Shown: positions 25,914-34,907, counted from the first letter of the stretch. The stretch: 64,000 nucleotides of DNA from Desulfobacteraceae bacterium (GCA_030593145.1 JAUVHU010000003.1:19984-83983); one strand, 5' to 3'. The notes: generated by a model from the letters alone, not told the origin. Numbers and translations are program-made.

Positions 25914-26311
25914 CACTTCTTCTCCTTCGGTGGCTCTATGTGGCAATCCCAGCAATAAGGTCTTACCGATGCATAATCGTGGCATTTATCACAAAAATCA
26001 GCCTTGTTAGAATGGCATCCCATACATGAATCATCTCCAGTGGAAAGACTCATATTAAACTTCTTGCCTTTTTCATTTATATAAACTCTGTCGGCTTCTC
26101 TAACAACAGAATCTCTCCAGATATCGAGTATCTGCATGTGCTCAACCTTCATATACTCTTTCGGCTCAACACATTCTTTTGCAGCCTTTGCCTTGTCTGT
26201 CAGTTTTGGCTCAGGCACAGGAGATGCTTTTCCCATGTTATACCAAAAAGGAAATGTAATAATCACAATAAAGATGATTAAACCGGTGATTATCTTGTTT
26301 TTATCGTTCAT
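25913..26311 (-). CDS. dsrJ: DsrJ, triheme cytochrome c of DsrMKJOP
   Basis: The 132-aa protein has one N-terminal membrane anchor (about 7-24) and three CxxCH heme c motifs: C96-H100, C107-H111 and C120-H124. The cysteine at about 47 (AKECVEP) matches the family's proposed unusual Cys heme ligand. It faces the periplasm and is thought to be the outer redox point of the complex. It overlaps dsrO by one base and lies 35 nt after dsrK. Confidence 0.95.
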   Translation of the reverse strand: MNDKNKIITGLIIFIVIITFPFWYNMGKASPVPEPKLTDKAKAAKECVEPKEYMKVEHMQILDIWRDSVVREADRVYINEKGKKFNMSLSTGDDSCMGCHSNKADFCDKCHDYASVRPYCWDCHIEPPKEKK

Positions 26312-26346
26312 CAGTATTACCCTCCATTACTGAAAGCGGTACCGTA

Positions 26347-28008
26347 CTACCGGCCTGAAAAAGCAGGGCGAACATAATATTCATCAGGATCGCTCTCTTT
26401 ATCCGGTATGTCTTCTCCACGCAGGTTAACGGTTTTTTCCTTTTCTCCGGGTATGATCAGGGCATTGGTCACCAGTTCGTGAATACCTGTAACATCCACT
26501 TCGGGAACCCAGTACCCCATTAGCGGAGGAAGCACAGCCCTGTCAATTGCACATATACAGGCAAGCATGTTTACACCGTGTTTTTCATTAACATATTTTA
26601 CTGCATTCGCTCTCGGCAGGCCTCCGGCCAGCCGCAATTCCATATCTTCGCTTGCATTCAGTCCCGATCCGCTGCCACAACAAAATGTCTGCTCCTTTAT
26701 GCAGTTTCTTGGCATATCATAATAATTGTTGCATACATTTTTTATTACATACCTTGGTTCTTCGAAAAATCCCATTCCTCTCGCAGGATTGCAGGAATCG
26801 TGAAATGTAACCTTTAAATTGTCGTTACGGCTCGGATCAAGATCGAGCTTGCCGTGCTTGATAAGATCAGCAGTAAACTCAACAATATGAACCATCTTAG
26901 TGGATTTGGCATTCTCGAACTTGGTGCCTGTTATAGGATTAACCGGTTCTTCGAGAAAATCAGCGGGGCCGTTCATTGTGCCCATGTACTGATTTATAAC
27001 CCGCCACATATGACCGCATTCTCCTCCAAGAATCCATTTCACCCCCAGCCTTTTAGCTTCAGCATACATTTTTGAGTTAAGCCGTTTCATCACCTCGTTT
27101 GAAGTAAAGAGGCCAAAATTTCCGCCCTCTGATGCGTAAGTGCTCCATGTAACTTCAAGCCCATATTTTTCCTTTAAATAGTGGAAAAGTATCATATAAC
27201 CCATACAGGTATATGTGCCTGGATCGCCAAACACATCGCCGGACGGGGTGACAAACAAAATGTCGGCGCCTTTCTTGTTAAATGTGGGGTTTACCCTGAC
27301 GCCTGTACACTCCTCAATATCGTCAACAAAAAATTCCAGCATACCCACAAATGCATGAGGCTGGATTCCCATATGATTTCCTGTCATGTAACAGTTGGAA
27401 ACAGGGGTTGCTATCCAGTCAATATTAAGGCCAAGAAGATTAAGCAGCTCCCTGCCGATAATGGTAATTTCTGCGGTATCAATACCATATGGGCAAAAGA
27501 CCGAGCAACGCCGGCATTCACTACACTGAAAGAAATAGTACCACCACTCTTTCAAAACATCGAGAGTAAGTGGTCTTGCGCCTCCAAGCTTTCCGAATAT
27601 CTTTCCGAATGTTGTAAAATCATTTTTATATACGGATCTTATAAGTTCAGCCCTGAGAACCGGCATGTTCTTTGGATCGCCTGTCCCAATAAAAAAATGG
27701 CATTTATCTGCACATGCACCGCACCGCACACAGATATCCATGAAAATTTTGAAGGTTCTAAACCGGTCCAGTCGATCCCTCATTCCCTCATAAATTATCT
27801 CTTTCCAGTTTTCAGGTAGTTTCCAGTCGTCATGTTTAGGATTCCATTCCCTCGAATAGGGAAGATCAAGTGTTTTAACGCTTTGGGGTTTAGCGGCAAA
27901 ACAAAACATCCCGTCTTTAATTACCGTGGGGGTATCCATCCATCCGGTTTTGGATGGATTCAAATCTATTTTTGAAAAATCTTCATCTGATTTTAGACGT
28001 TCTGACAT
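26347..28008 (-). CDS. dsrK: DsrK, HdrD-like iron-sulfur catalytic subunit of DsrMKJOP
   Basis: This cytoplasmic subunit is thought to reduce the DsrC trisulfide formed during sulfite reduction. At 553 aa it has two [4Fe-4S] motifs (CVRCGACADKCHFF near 97, CSECRRCSVFCPYG near 165). The C-terminal part carries a CCG-type domain with HDSCNPARGM, FCCGSGSGLNAS and a single CICAID, which binds the special non-cubane-type cluster of HdrB/HdrD relatives. It abuts dsrM with a one-base overlap. Confidence 0.96.
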   Translation of the reverse strand: MSERLKSDEDFSKIDLNPSKTGWMDTPTVIKDGMFCFAAKPQSVKTLDLPYSREWNPKHDDWKLPENWKEIIYEGMRDRLDRFRTFKIFMDICVRCGACADKCHFFIGTGDPKNMPVLRAELIRSVYKNDFTTFGKIFGKLGGARPLTLDVLKEWWYYFFQCSECRRCSVFCPYGIDTAEITIIGRELLNLLGLNIDWIATPVSNCYMTGNHMGIQPHAFVGMLEFFVDDIEECTGVRVNPTFNKKGADILFVTPSGDVFGDPGTYTCMGYMILFHYLKEKYGLEVTWSTYASEGGNFGLFTSNEVMKRLNSKMYAEAKRLGVKWILGGECGHMWRVINQYMGTMNGPADFLEEPVNPITGTKFENAKSTKMVHIVEFTADLIKHGKLDLDPSRNDNLKVTFHDSCNPARGMGFFEEPRYVIKNVCNNYYDMPRNCIKEQTFCCGSGSGLNASEDMELRLAGGLPRANAVKYVNEKHGVNMLACICAIDRAVLPPLMGYWVPEVDVTGIHELVTNALIIPGEKEKTVNLRGEDIPDKESDPDEYYVRPAFSGR

Positions 28009-29009
28009 TAGCTCTCCTTTTCCACTGGAAGTCCAGCTTCTATCATTTTTTCCCTGAAATCATCTTCATACTCTTGGTATGTATGAAGCTTGACAGATGG
28101 ATTCCACGGGTTGATATGTCTTTCAGCACGGTTATTGTTCGGAAGATTTCTGGTGGGACTCAAAAATACGCCTCCCATATGCATAAGCTTGCTGAAAGGG
28201 AAATATACAAAAAGAACACTTACAAGAAACAGATGGACATAAAAAAGTCCTCCTAAGCCATCCGGAATAGTTGGATGAAGTGTTACCAGACCCATTGCAA
28301 ACTCTTTAATACCCACAATATCCACCTTGGTGAAATAGCGCATGAAAATGCCGGTAATAGCTATGCTGATAATGAGAAAAAGCGGGAAAAAATCGGAAGC
28401 AAGGGAAATATATCTCACCTGTGGAATATAAATTCTTCTTAGAAACAAAAAGATTACAGCAGCAAGAAGAACTACACCGGACAGGAAAAGCCCAGGCAAC
28501 CCAAGCTGGAAGAAACTATCGACTTTTTCCAGCAACTGTAAACATACAGGCACAGGCTCAAGAAAAAATCGTAGATGCCTTATCAGCACGGTAAGAAAAG
28601 AATAGTGAAATGCCAATGCGGCAAGCCATAACCACTTTTCCCATACATAGGTAATTTTAGCTCCTTCATTCAATCTGCAGCTGGTATTCCTGAATAATGA
28701 GCGGAAAAAAAGTATTTCAAAAATCATCCGCACAATTACGCCGCCGGCAGTAGACGGGTTGTCTATCTTATTTTCTTTGATCCAGGGAAGCGATTTTTGT
28801 TGTCCGCATGTAGAGGGAATGCGAAATGGAACCGGTGAACGCACCCAATCCATTACACGATATACAAACCCCGCTATAAAGATGAATACAGCTATATAAG
28901 GTATAATGACGCCAAAAAGAACCTGAAGACCTGCCCCCTCAACACCTACATAAGCAAGTAGAATAAGAACAACAACTGCCAGGAGGGAAAACATGTAATT
29001 TACATTCAT
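28008..29009 (-). CDS. dsrM: DsrM, NarI-like cytochrome b subunit of DsrMKJOP
   Basis: DsrM is the membrane diheme cytochrome b that passes electrons from menaquinol to DsrK. The 333-aa protein has several hydrophobic helices (FSLLAVVVLILLAYVGVEG, AVFIFIAGFVYRVM, ALAFHYSFLTVLIRHLRFF with His pairs for heme b, LGGLFYVHLFLVSVLFVYFPFSKLMH). It is the first dsr gene in the operon, with GAGG in front of the ATG, and lies 114 nt after the RsbRD-N gene. Confidence 0.96.
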   Translation of the reverse strand: MNVNYMFSLLAVVVLILLAYVGVEGAGLQVLFGVIIPYIAVFIFIAGFVYRVMDWVRSPVPFRIPSTCGQQKSLPWIKENKIDNPSTAGGVIVRMIFEILFFRSLFRNTSCRLNEGAKITYVWEKWLWLAALAFHYSFLTVLIRHLRFFLEPVPVCLQLLEKVDSFFQLGLPGLFLSGVVLLAAVIFLFLRRIYIPQVRYISLASDFFPLFLIISIAITGIFMRYFTKVDIVGIKEFAMGLVTLHPTIPDGLGGLFYVHLFLVSVLFVYFPFSKLMHMGGVFLSPTRNLPNNNRAERHINPWNPSVKLHTYQEYEDDFREKMIEAGLPVEKES

Positions 29010-29123
29010 TAACGTTACCTCGCTTTAAAGCTTTACTACAAGTCCAAAAATAATTACGAGATCTTTGCAAACAAGTACCAAATTGGTCTTTAAAAATTTA
29101 ACAATCCTGCCTGCTGTATTGAT

Positions 29124-29654
29124 TTATAAACCCTGTGTATCATCCATGGTCTCGGTTACCAAACCGGCCCTTTTAAATGCACCGAATGCTCTGTTTAAAC
29201 GATCATTCGCCTTTATTGTGTAAACTTGTTCTCTGCATTTCACAAAAATATCAAAGGCAATTAAACCAACCTCATCGATCTTTAGTTCAAACACCAACAA
29301 ATCGTTAGATATTTCAATATCTTTTAGTTCTTTTCTTAAATTTTCTCTAATTGCTTTTTTCAAGAAAAAGATAAATGAAGTGGCTTGCGATGGAGATAAA
29401 ATAGACTGAACAGCCCTGATCCTGATTATTGGATCAATATAGGCTGCTATAGCCTCATGATCCATTCTGTTAAGAATCTCGTCAAAAAGAGGTTTTAAAG
29501 CCTGTGAAATGGTGGCCCCAACAGGATTAGCAAAAGGATCTTTCTGTTTCTTTAGAAATTGAGACGTATCTAAAGGATAGGTTTCAACCACCAGGTCAAA
29601 CCAACATTTGATAATTGCAGATTTTCTTTTTTCTAATAGATCTTTCAGATTCAT
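29124..29654 (-). CDS. RsbRD N-terminal domain protein upstream of dsrMKJOP
   Basis: The 176-aa helical protein (MNLKDLLEKRKSAIIKCWFDLVVETYP, PIIRIRAVQSILSPSQATSFIFFLKKAIR) fits the RsbRD N-terminal domain, a globin-like sensing fold found in stressosome proteins, but lacks the STAS domain. The ATG at 29654 matches the family N-terminus; the frame extends to a TTG at 29681. A promoter at 29744-29772 precedes it and no terminator is seen before dsrM, so it likely heads the dsr operon. I infer a sensing or accessory role for the Dsr complex. A similar arrangement is recalled from other Desulfobacterales, but I could not check this. Confidence 0.75.
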   Translation of the reverse strand: MNLKDLLEKRKSAIIKCWFDLVVETYPLDTSQFLKKQKDPFANPVGATISQALKPLFDEILNRMDHEAIAAYIDPIIRIRAVQSILSPSQATSFIFFLKKAIRENLRKELKDIEISNDLLVFELKIDEVGLIAFDIFVKCREQVYTIKANDRLNRAFGAFKRAGLVTETMDDTQGL

Positions 29655-29743
29655 GCTTAGGATTGTTCCAAAATTTCTCAATGATAATATTAAACAAACC
29701 AGCTAATAATTTTAAAGATCACGCCACATGCTTTAAGTTTGGC

Positions 29744-29772
29744 CTTATAAACAACTTCTAAAATTTTGTCAA
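29744..29772 (-). promoter_or_regulatory. sigma70-type promoter for the RsbRD-N/dsrMKJOP operon
   Basis: On the minus strand TTGACA (29772-29767) and TATAAG (29749-29744) are separated by 17 bp, a near-consensus promoter about 90 nt before the RsbRD-N gene start. No operator-like dyad was noticed around it. Confidence 0.7.
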
Positions 29773-29797
29773 GAATAAAAGATAAAAATTGCGGAAG

Positions 29798-30463
29798 CTA
29801 TAAAAAGCTTTTTTTGATTTTTTCCCCATATTTCAGTAAGAATTTTTTATAAAGAATATCAACAGATTTAATCAATTGTTCAACTGAACCATTATTTTGC
29901 AATACAAAGTCGGCACGTCCGGCCTTCTCCTCATCAGGCATTTGAATATTTAACAGGTTCTGCGCATCACTATGAGATATATAATCGCGATCCATCAATC
30001 TTTTAATGCGTAATTCCCGTTTAGCAATTACAACTATGATCTCATCAAACAAGCTTTCCATATCAAATTCGAAAAGTAGAGGCACCTCTACCACGACAAC
30101 AAAATTACCATCCTTTTCCGCTACCGTAATCTGCGATTTCATAAGCTTAATTATTTCAGGATGCGTAAACTGCTCCAAAGCTTTCCTGAGAGTGTCATCA
30201 TGTATAATCATGCGGCGGATCATCCGACGATTTAACGTCGCGTCATCGTTTAAAACCTTCTTCCCAAAAAAATTAATTATTTTTTTATATGCGGTTGAAT
30301 CAGGAAAAACCGCTTCCCTTGCAAGAATATCGGAATTAATAACCCTTAAACCTAATGCTTGAAAGCGGTTGCAAACAATTGTTTTACCGGAACCAGCGCT
30401 CCCGGTTACAGCTACTTTCTTGATTTTTGACAGTGCCTGTTTTTGCTTGTCTTTAAAATCCAT
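29798..30463 (-). CDS. coaE: dephospho-CoA kinase
   Basis: CoaE phosphorylates dephospho-CoA in the last step of CoA synthesis. The 221-aa protein has a P-loop AVTGSAGSGKTIV (about 18-30), then RVINSDILAREAV, VVVEVPLLFEFDMESLFDEIIVV and a lid region RLMDRDYISHSDAQNLLNIQMPDEEK. The family P-loop is usually GGIGSGKS, so SAGSGKT is a mild variation. The gene is divergent from cca across a repeat-filled gap. Confidence 0.93.
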   Translation of the reverse strand: MDFKDKQKQALSKIKKVAVTGSAGSGKTIVCNRFQALGLRVINSDILAREAVFPDSTAYKKIINFFGKKVLNDDATLNRRMIRRMIIHDDTLRKALEQFTHPEIIKLMKSQITVAEKDGNFVVVVEVPLLFEFDMESLFDEIIVVIAKRELRIKRLMDRDYISHSDAQNLLNIQMPDEEKAGRADFVLQNNGSVEQLIKSVDILYKKFLLKYGEKIKKSFL

Positions 30464-30499
30464 ATGAAAAAATCTATATTTATGTTATGTTTAAAATAA

Positions 30500-30665
30500 G
30501 TGATTAGTCATTAGACTTTAGCTATTAGTCAAACTATATCAAGATGTTATTAAATAATAATCCGCCAGAGCCTGTTGGCGGAGGTGATTAATAAATAATT
30601 ATACGAATGCATTTCATAGAAGCCAACGGCTAATTGCTAACAGCTAATCGCTTAACATAGGTTGT
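30500..30665. repeat. TTAGCTAAT-word repeat element (family D), copy 1
   Basis: Between coaE and cca the sequence holds GATTAGTCATTAGACTTTAG and TTAAATAATAATCCGCC. Then come GGCGGAGGTGATTAATAAAT, AATTATACGAATGCATTTCA and GGCTAATTGCTAACAGCTAA. The reverse complement of 55575-55680 shows the same block order, so this is an inverted dispersed copy. A CTGCGTTCATC-type short repeat follows at 30675-30710. Confidence 0.65.
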
Positions 30666-30736
30666 ATTTAAGCCTATCTGCGTTCATCTGTGTAAATCCG
30701 TGGCAAAATAATTGCAAAAAACACTAACGACTTGAA

Positions 30737-32104
30737 ATGATTCAAATAAATACAAATATTCTTCCTGAAACCAAAGGCGCATATCTTGTCGGCGGTTCGA
30801 TCAGAGATCTTCTTCTCGGCCGTTCTCCGATTGATTATGACATTGCTGTTTTGGGAAATCCAGAAGAATTTGCCAAAAAAATTGCAGCAAAAATATCCGG
30901 CCATATTGTCCGGCTTGGGAAACCGGGGCAGGCAATAATCCGGATTGTCTCAGACAATAAAATTTTTGACATATCATCCGTAAATGGCGCAACTATTGAA
31001 GATGACCTTGGCAAAAGGGATTTTACAATCAATGCTATTGCTTGCTCACTATCTTCAAAAAAAATTATCGACTGCCTCGGGGGAATGGATGACATCGCCG
31101 CAAATAAAATTCGCATGGTTTCAAGAAAAGCCTTCAGAAAGGACCCAATCCGCCTGATAAGAGCCTACAGGATGGGCGCATCTCTAAATTTTGAAATCGA
31201 ACCGCACACATCGTCCGCTATTAAAAATGACGCGAATCTTATACAGGATTCGGCTGGTGAAAGGATCAGGACTGAACTTTTCAAGATTTTCAACACTTCG
31301 AAATCACATCGTTACATTTCACAAATGGCCGATACCGGCCTTCTTTTCTCTGTCTTTCCTGAACTTAACGAATTAAAAGGATGCCCTCAAAACACATATC
31401 ATTCATATGATGTCTTTGAACATACGATGAAAGCTTTTTATCATCTTGAAGCGCTGTTAAATGATTGCGGCAAAGCAATGCCGGCGATCTCTGACCCAAA
31501 CATTTTGAATGTCGGGCATCAGGCAGCCTGGTTGAAATGCGCGATACTTCTGCATGATATCGGCAAACCTCACGTAAAAACTGTTGACATCAAAGGCAGC
31601 ATTCACTTCTACGGCCATGGTCAAAAAAGCGCTGACATGGCAAAAGCAATAACTACAAGATTAAAATTTTCAAACCGCGAAAGACTCTACATTGACCATA
31701 TTATCCGCAATCATATAAGACCGCTTTTTCTCTTTACAGCTTATCAAAAAAAGACACTTACCAATAAAGGTATAATACGTTTCTTTAATAAATGCGGAGA
31801 CAATACACCTGCATTGCTGCTTCACACCATTGCAGATATTCAAGGAAAAGGGAACAAAGACAACGCAAGAGATGAAGATTTCATAAGCTTTGCAAAAAAA
31901 ATGATTCAGGATTATATATCTGCTTTTAAACCGGAAAAAAAATTGCCGCCCCTTTTAACAGGTTACGACCTTATGACTGAATTTGGTTTAACACCTTCAC
32001 CATTATTTAAAAAAATTTTAGACAATGTAGAAGAAGCAAGGCTTTGCAAAACTATCAAAAGCAGACAGGATGCCTTGATCCTTGCAAAAAAAATCATAAA
32101 ATAG
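30737..32104 (+). CDS. cca: HD-domain tRNA nucleotidyltransferase (CCA-adding type)
   Basis: The 455-aa protein has the class II head domain with GAYLVGGSIRDLLLGRSPIDYDIAV (catalytic DYD near 34-36), then KRDFTINAIAC, RKDPIRLIRAYRMG, and an HD domain (LLHDIGKPHVKT about 274, YIDHIIRNHIRP). These enzymes add or repair the 3' CCA of tRNAs, though some family members only add A or CC, and the specificity cannot be read directly. The HD domain is usually a phosphohydrolase module. Confidence 0.9.
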   Translation: MIQINTNILPETKGAYLVGGSIRDLLLGRSPIDYDIAVLGNPEEFAKKIAAKISGHIVRLGKPGQAIIRIVSDNKIFDISSVNGATIEDDLGKRDFTINAIACSLSSKKIIDCLGGMDDIAANKIRMVSRKAFRKDPIRLIRAYRMGASLNFEIEPHTSSAIKNDANLIQDSAGERIRTELFKIFNTSKSHRYISQMADTGLLFSVFPELNELKGCPQNTYHSYDVFEHTMKAFYHLEALLNDCGKAMPAISDPNILNVGHQAAWLKCAILLHDIGKPHVKTVDIKGSIHFYGHGQKSADMAKAITTRLKFSNRERLYIDHIIRNHIRPLFLFTAYQKKTLTNKGIIRFFNKCGDNTPALLLHTIADIQGKGNKDNARDEDFISFAKKMIQDYISAFKPEKKLPPLLTGYDLMTEFGLTPSPLFKKILDNVEEARLCKTIKSRQDALILAKKIIK

Positions 32105-32256
32105 CAGCATTGTATGCGTTCGCTATGATCAGAAGTTTTATCAACCAGTTAACACCTGACAAATTCGAATCCTTGACAAAACACTGTCATTTATATAAGT
32201 AAAACGGCTAAATGATTTAATCGTATTTTGCCTTTCAAACACATATCATACTTGAC

Positions 32257-32391
32257 AAACTCGTAAAAAGTCGAGAAATCACTTTTTGCAAAACGTGTTA
32301 AGGACTTGATAAAATAGACAATTGCTTCAACCTAACACTTAACGCCTAACACTTGATGAATTCGACTTTTTACGAATTCATCACATTTGAA
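32257..32391. repeat. CGTAAAAAGTCGA-ended inverted-repeat element before adk
   Basis: The 302-nt gap 32105-32406 has no gene. It holds an element with ends ACTCGTAAAAAGTCGAG and CGACTTTTTACGAATTCATC. The right part (CCTAACACTTGATGAATTCG and the following 20 nt) is repeated exactly at 55686-55725. It supplies 18 false N-terminal codons to the adk reading frame. Confidence 0.7.
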
Positions 32392-32406
32392 AAAAGGAGA
32401 ATTTTT

Positions 32407-33081
32407 ATGAATATTTTGTTTTTTGGGCCAAATGGCAGCGGCAAAGGAACCCAGGGTGCGATATTAAAGGACAAATATAATACTGCCCATATTGAATCAG
32501 GCGCTATTTTTCGTGAAAACATCAAAGGCGGAACAGAACTTGGCACAAAAGCCAAGGAATATATCGACAAAGGCGATCTTGTGCCGGATGAAATCACCAT
32601 ACCCATGATACTTGACCGCCTGCAAAAGGATGACTGTAAAAACGGATGGCTTCTTGACGGATTCCCAAGAAATAAAATTCAGTCTATAAAGCTGGATGAA
32701 TCTCTTAAAAAAGCGAATATGAAACTCGATATTGTCATAGAAATTATTCTTGACCGTGAAATCGCCAAAAACAGGATCATGGGCCGCAGGCTTTGCGCAA
32801 ACGACAACAATCATCCAAACAACATTTATATTGACGCGATAAAACCGGACGGAGACAAATGCAGAGTATGCGGAGGTGAATTAAGCTCAAGAGCCGACGA
32901 TCAGGATGAAGACGCCATTAATAAACGACATGGCATTTACTATGACAGCGAAACCGGTACTCTTGCGGCAGCTTACTATTTCAAAGACATTGCCGCTAAA
33001 GATACATCTATTAAATATATATTATTAGACGGCAAACCAGGCGTAAAGGATGTTACTGCGGAGCTTGTTTCAAAACTTTAA
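32407..33081 (+). CDS. adk: adenylate kinase with cysteine-containing LID
   Basis: Adk balances ATP, ADP and AMP. The chosen ATG (32407) has AAGGAG eight bases upstream and gives the normal N-terminus MNILFFGPNGSGKGTQ; the longer frame to 32353 runs into a repeat. The 224-aa protein has LVPDEIT, WLLDGFPRN and LSSRADDQDED. The P-loop reads GPNGSGKGT instead of the common GxPGAGKGT. The LID region (about 127-175) holds C130, C152 and C155, with H136 nearby, suggesting a variant zinc-binding LID. A hairpin (GACCATG/CATGGTC) lies shortly after the stop. Confidence 0.92.
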   Translation: MNILFFGPNGSGKGTQGAILKDKYNTAHIESGAIFRENIKGGTELGTKAKEYIDKGDLVPDEITIPMILDRLQKDDCKNGWLLDGFPRNKIQSIKLDESLKKANMKLDIVIEIILDREIAKNRIMGRRLCANDNNHPNNIYIDAIKPDGDKCRVCGGELSSRADDQDEDAINKRHGIYYDSETGTLAAAYYFKDIAAKDTSIKYILLDGKPGVKDVTAELVSKL

Positions 33082-33239
33082 AAATTGACCATGATTTCTA
33101 ATAGCATGGTCTCTCAAAATATCTCATTTTTTATCTTGCAAAAGCTTTATGAATATATTAGAAGTTCTTTTTTTTGTATTACAGTAAATAAATAACCATC
33201 GGATAAACACTTCCGGTGGAACAAAAGGAGGCGAGCAAT

Positions 33240-33437
33240 TTGAAGGAAATTCAGGTCAAGGTTTTTGACAATGACCTCGAAAAGGCTATGCGCATTTTGA
33301 AAAAAAAGATTCAAAATGACGGGTTGTTTAAACGTTTAAAGTTGAAAAAGAGCTACGAAAAGCCAAGTGAACACAAACGTCGAAAACAGCGTGAAGCCTT
33401 AAGAAGGCGTAGAATTACCGCTTCCAGATATAGATAA
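33240..33437 (+). CDS. rpsU: 30S ribosomal protein S21
   Basis: S21 is a small basic 30S protein that helps initiation. I choose the TTG at 33240, giving LKEIQVKVFDNDLEKAMRIL (65 aa, read as Met), because AAGGAGG lies at fitting distance and the longer frame from 33216 would include the ribosome-binding site. The basic C-terminus (KRRKQREALRRRRITASRY) is typical. A perfect intrinsic terminator follows 23 nt after the stop. Confidence 0.95.
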   Translation: MKEIQVKVFDNDLEKAMRILKKKIQNDGLFKRLKLKKSYEKPSEHKRRKQREALRRRRITASRYR

Positions 33438-33458
33438 GACCGAAAATTTTAAAAAACT

Positions 33459-33494
33459 AACCCGGCACGGATAATATCTGTGCCGGGTTTTTTA
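33459..33494 (+). terminator. intrinsic terminator after rpsU, abutting folC
   Basis: CCCGGCAC (33461-33468) and GTGCCGGG (33480-33487) form an 8-bp GC-rich stem with an 11-nt loop and a TTTTTTATT tract. The folC ATG is at 33497, only a few bases after the tract. Confidence 0.9.
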
Positions 33495-33496
33495 TT

Positions 33497-34771
33497 ATGG
33501 CGCAAAGAGATTCTTATAATAAATGTATTAAGACCATGTACAGCCTGGGAAGGTTCGGTATTAAGCTTGGTTTGTCTACAATCAAAAGCATTTTACACAA
33601 CCTTGAAAATCCACAGGATACTTATAAGTGCATACATGTCGCGGGAACAAACGGAAAGGGATCAATAGCGTCATCCCTTGCTTCGATTCTGCACATATCC
33701 GGATACAAAGTCGGGCTTTATACATCCCCGCATCTCATAAGGTTTAATGAAAGGATCTGCATAAATAACAAACCTGTTTCCGATGCAAATGTTGTAGCAT
33801 CTTATGAGGCCGTAAATAAGGCAAGCTGCGGCGCTCGCAAACCAACCTTTTTCGAACTGACAACGGCCATGGCTCTTTATGAATTCAACAGGCAAAAAGT
33901 TGACTGGGCTGTTATCGAAACAGGTATGGGAGGAAGGCTTGACGCAACAAATATAATAAATCCGGCTATTTCCATAATATCCAATATATCCCTTGAACAT
34001 CAAAAGTATCTTGGTAATACCATAAGTCGCATTGCAGGAGAAAAAGGAGGGATTATAAAAAAATGTATCCCTGTAATCACTGGTGTTAAGCAAAAAAATG
34101 GGATCTCAACATTAAAAAATATAGCAAACAAACAATCTGCTCCCTTTTATCGTCTTGGAGATACCTTCAGGATTAGAAGAGGTAAAAACGGAACTTTTAC
34201 ATATTTTGGAATCGACAACATTTGGCGTAATATGCGTTCAGGACTGCTTGGCGCCCACCAGATTGATAATGCAGCTCTCGTTCTTGCAGCATGTGAAATA
34301 CTCAACAAAAATAAAGCAGAACTTTCCATACAAAGCATAAAAGACGGTCTTGCGCAAAACAATTGGCCTGGAAGACTCGAAATAGCCTCTTCCTCCCCCT
34401 TTATACTTCTCGATGGAGCACACAATTTAATTGCCACCCGCTGTCTGGCAAAATTTCTGTCCGAAAATCTAACTAAACGGAAAATAACACTCGTCACAGG
34501 CATATTGGACGACAAACCCTATGCCGCAATGCTTGCCTGTCTTCTTCCTCTTTGCAATAAAGCAATATTAACCCGGCCGAAAACCAACCGGGCGATAGAA
34601 CCTGAAAAGCTTTATTCAATTGCAAAAAAAATAATCCCGGACGTCTGCATAATACAGGATGTTGGCAAAGCCATAAAACATGCAATTAAAATCGCATCAT
34701 CCGATGACGCAATCTGCATCGCGGGTTCTCTATACCTCGTAGGTGAAGCAAAAGAGATGCTTGACTTATAA
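33497..34771 (+). CDS. folC: bifunctional folylpolyglutamate/dihydrofolate synthase
   Basis: FolC adds glutamate to folates (and to dihydropteroate). The 424-aa protein starts with the family pattern CIKTMYSLGRFGIKLGL and has the Mur-ligase ATP motif HVAGTNGKGSIASSLA (about 50), SPHLIRFNERI, FFELTTAMALYEF, ETGMGGRLDATN and DGAHNLIATR. The ATG sits directly behind the rpsU terminator and no ribosome-binding site is visible, so its expression may come from read-through of that terminator or from a start I cannot define. tRNA-Arg follows 28 nt downstream. Confidence 0.93.
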   Translation: MAQRDSYNKCIKTMYSLGRFGIKLGLSTIKSILHNLENPQDTYKCIHVAGTNGKGSIASSLASILHISGYKVGLYTSPHLIRFNERICINNKPVSDANVVASYEAVNKASCGARKPTFFELTTAMALYEFNRQKVDWAVIETGMGGRLDATNIINPAISIISNISLEHQKYLGNTISRIAGEKGGIIKKCIPVITGVKQKNGISTLKNIANKQSAPFYRLGDTFRIRRGKNGTFTYFGIDNIWRNMRSGLLGAHQIDNAALVLAACEILNKNKAELSIQSIKDGLAQNNWPGRLEIASSSPFILLDGAHNLIATRCLAKFLSENLTKRKITLVTGILDDKPYAAMLACLLPLCNKAILTRPKTNRAIEPEKLYSIAKKIIPDVCIIQDVGKAIKHAIKIASSDDAICIAGSLYLVGEAKEMLDL

Positions 34772-34799
34772 GCGCCAACAAATTAATTACACACATAAT

Positions 34800-34875
34800 G
34801 CGCCCGTAGCTCAGGGGATAGAGCGTCAGCCTCCGGAGCTGAAAGCCGCTGGTTCAAATCCAGCCGGGCGTACCA
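34800..34875 (+). tRNA. tRNA-Arg (anticodon CCG)
   Basis: A complete 76-nt cloverleaf is present. The acceptor is GCGCCCG/CGGGCGT (with a G-T pair at the end), the D stem GCTC/GAGC, and the anticodon stem TCAGC/GCTGA around the loop CTCCGGA, giving anticodon CCG. The T arm is GCTGG-TTCAAAT-CCAGC, and the CCA end is encoded. It reads CGG codons. Confidence 0.96.
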
Positions 34876-34907
34876 AAACATTACCCTACACCGCATAGCT
34901 TTTGGCT

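Noticed and set aside
25914-25985. 24-residue N-terminal extension of DsrO
   Set aside because: It lies within dsrJ coding sequence and would mask the Tat signal that begins at the internal ATG.
27181-27819. 212-codon open frame on the plus strand
   Set aside because: It lies fully antisense to dsrK, has no family features and is a shadow of a strongly conserved gene.
32353-32406. N-terminal extension of adenylate kinase
   Set aside because: These 18 codons come from a dispersed repeat, and the internal ATG has a good ribosome-binding site and the conserved N-terminus.
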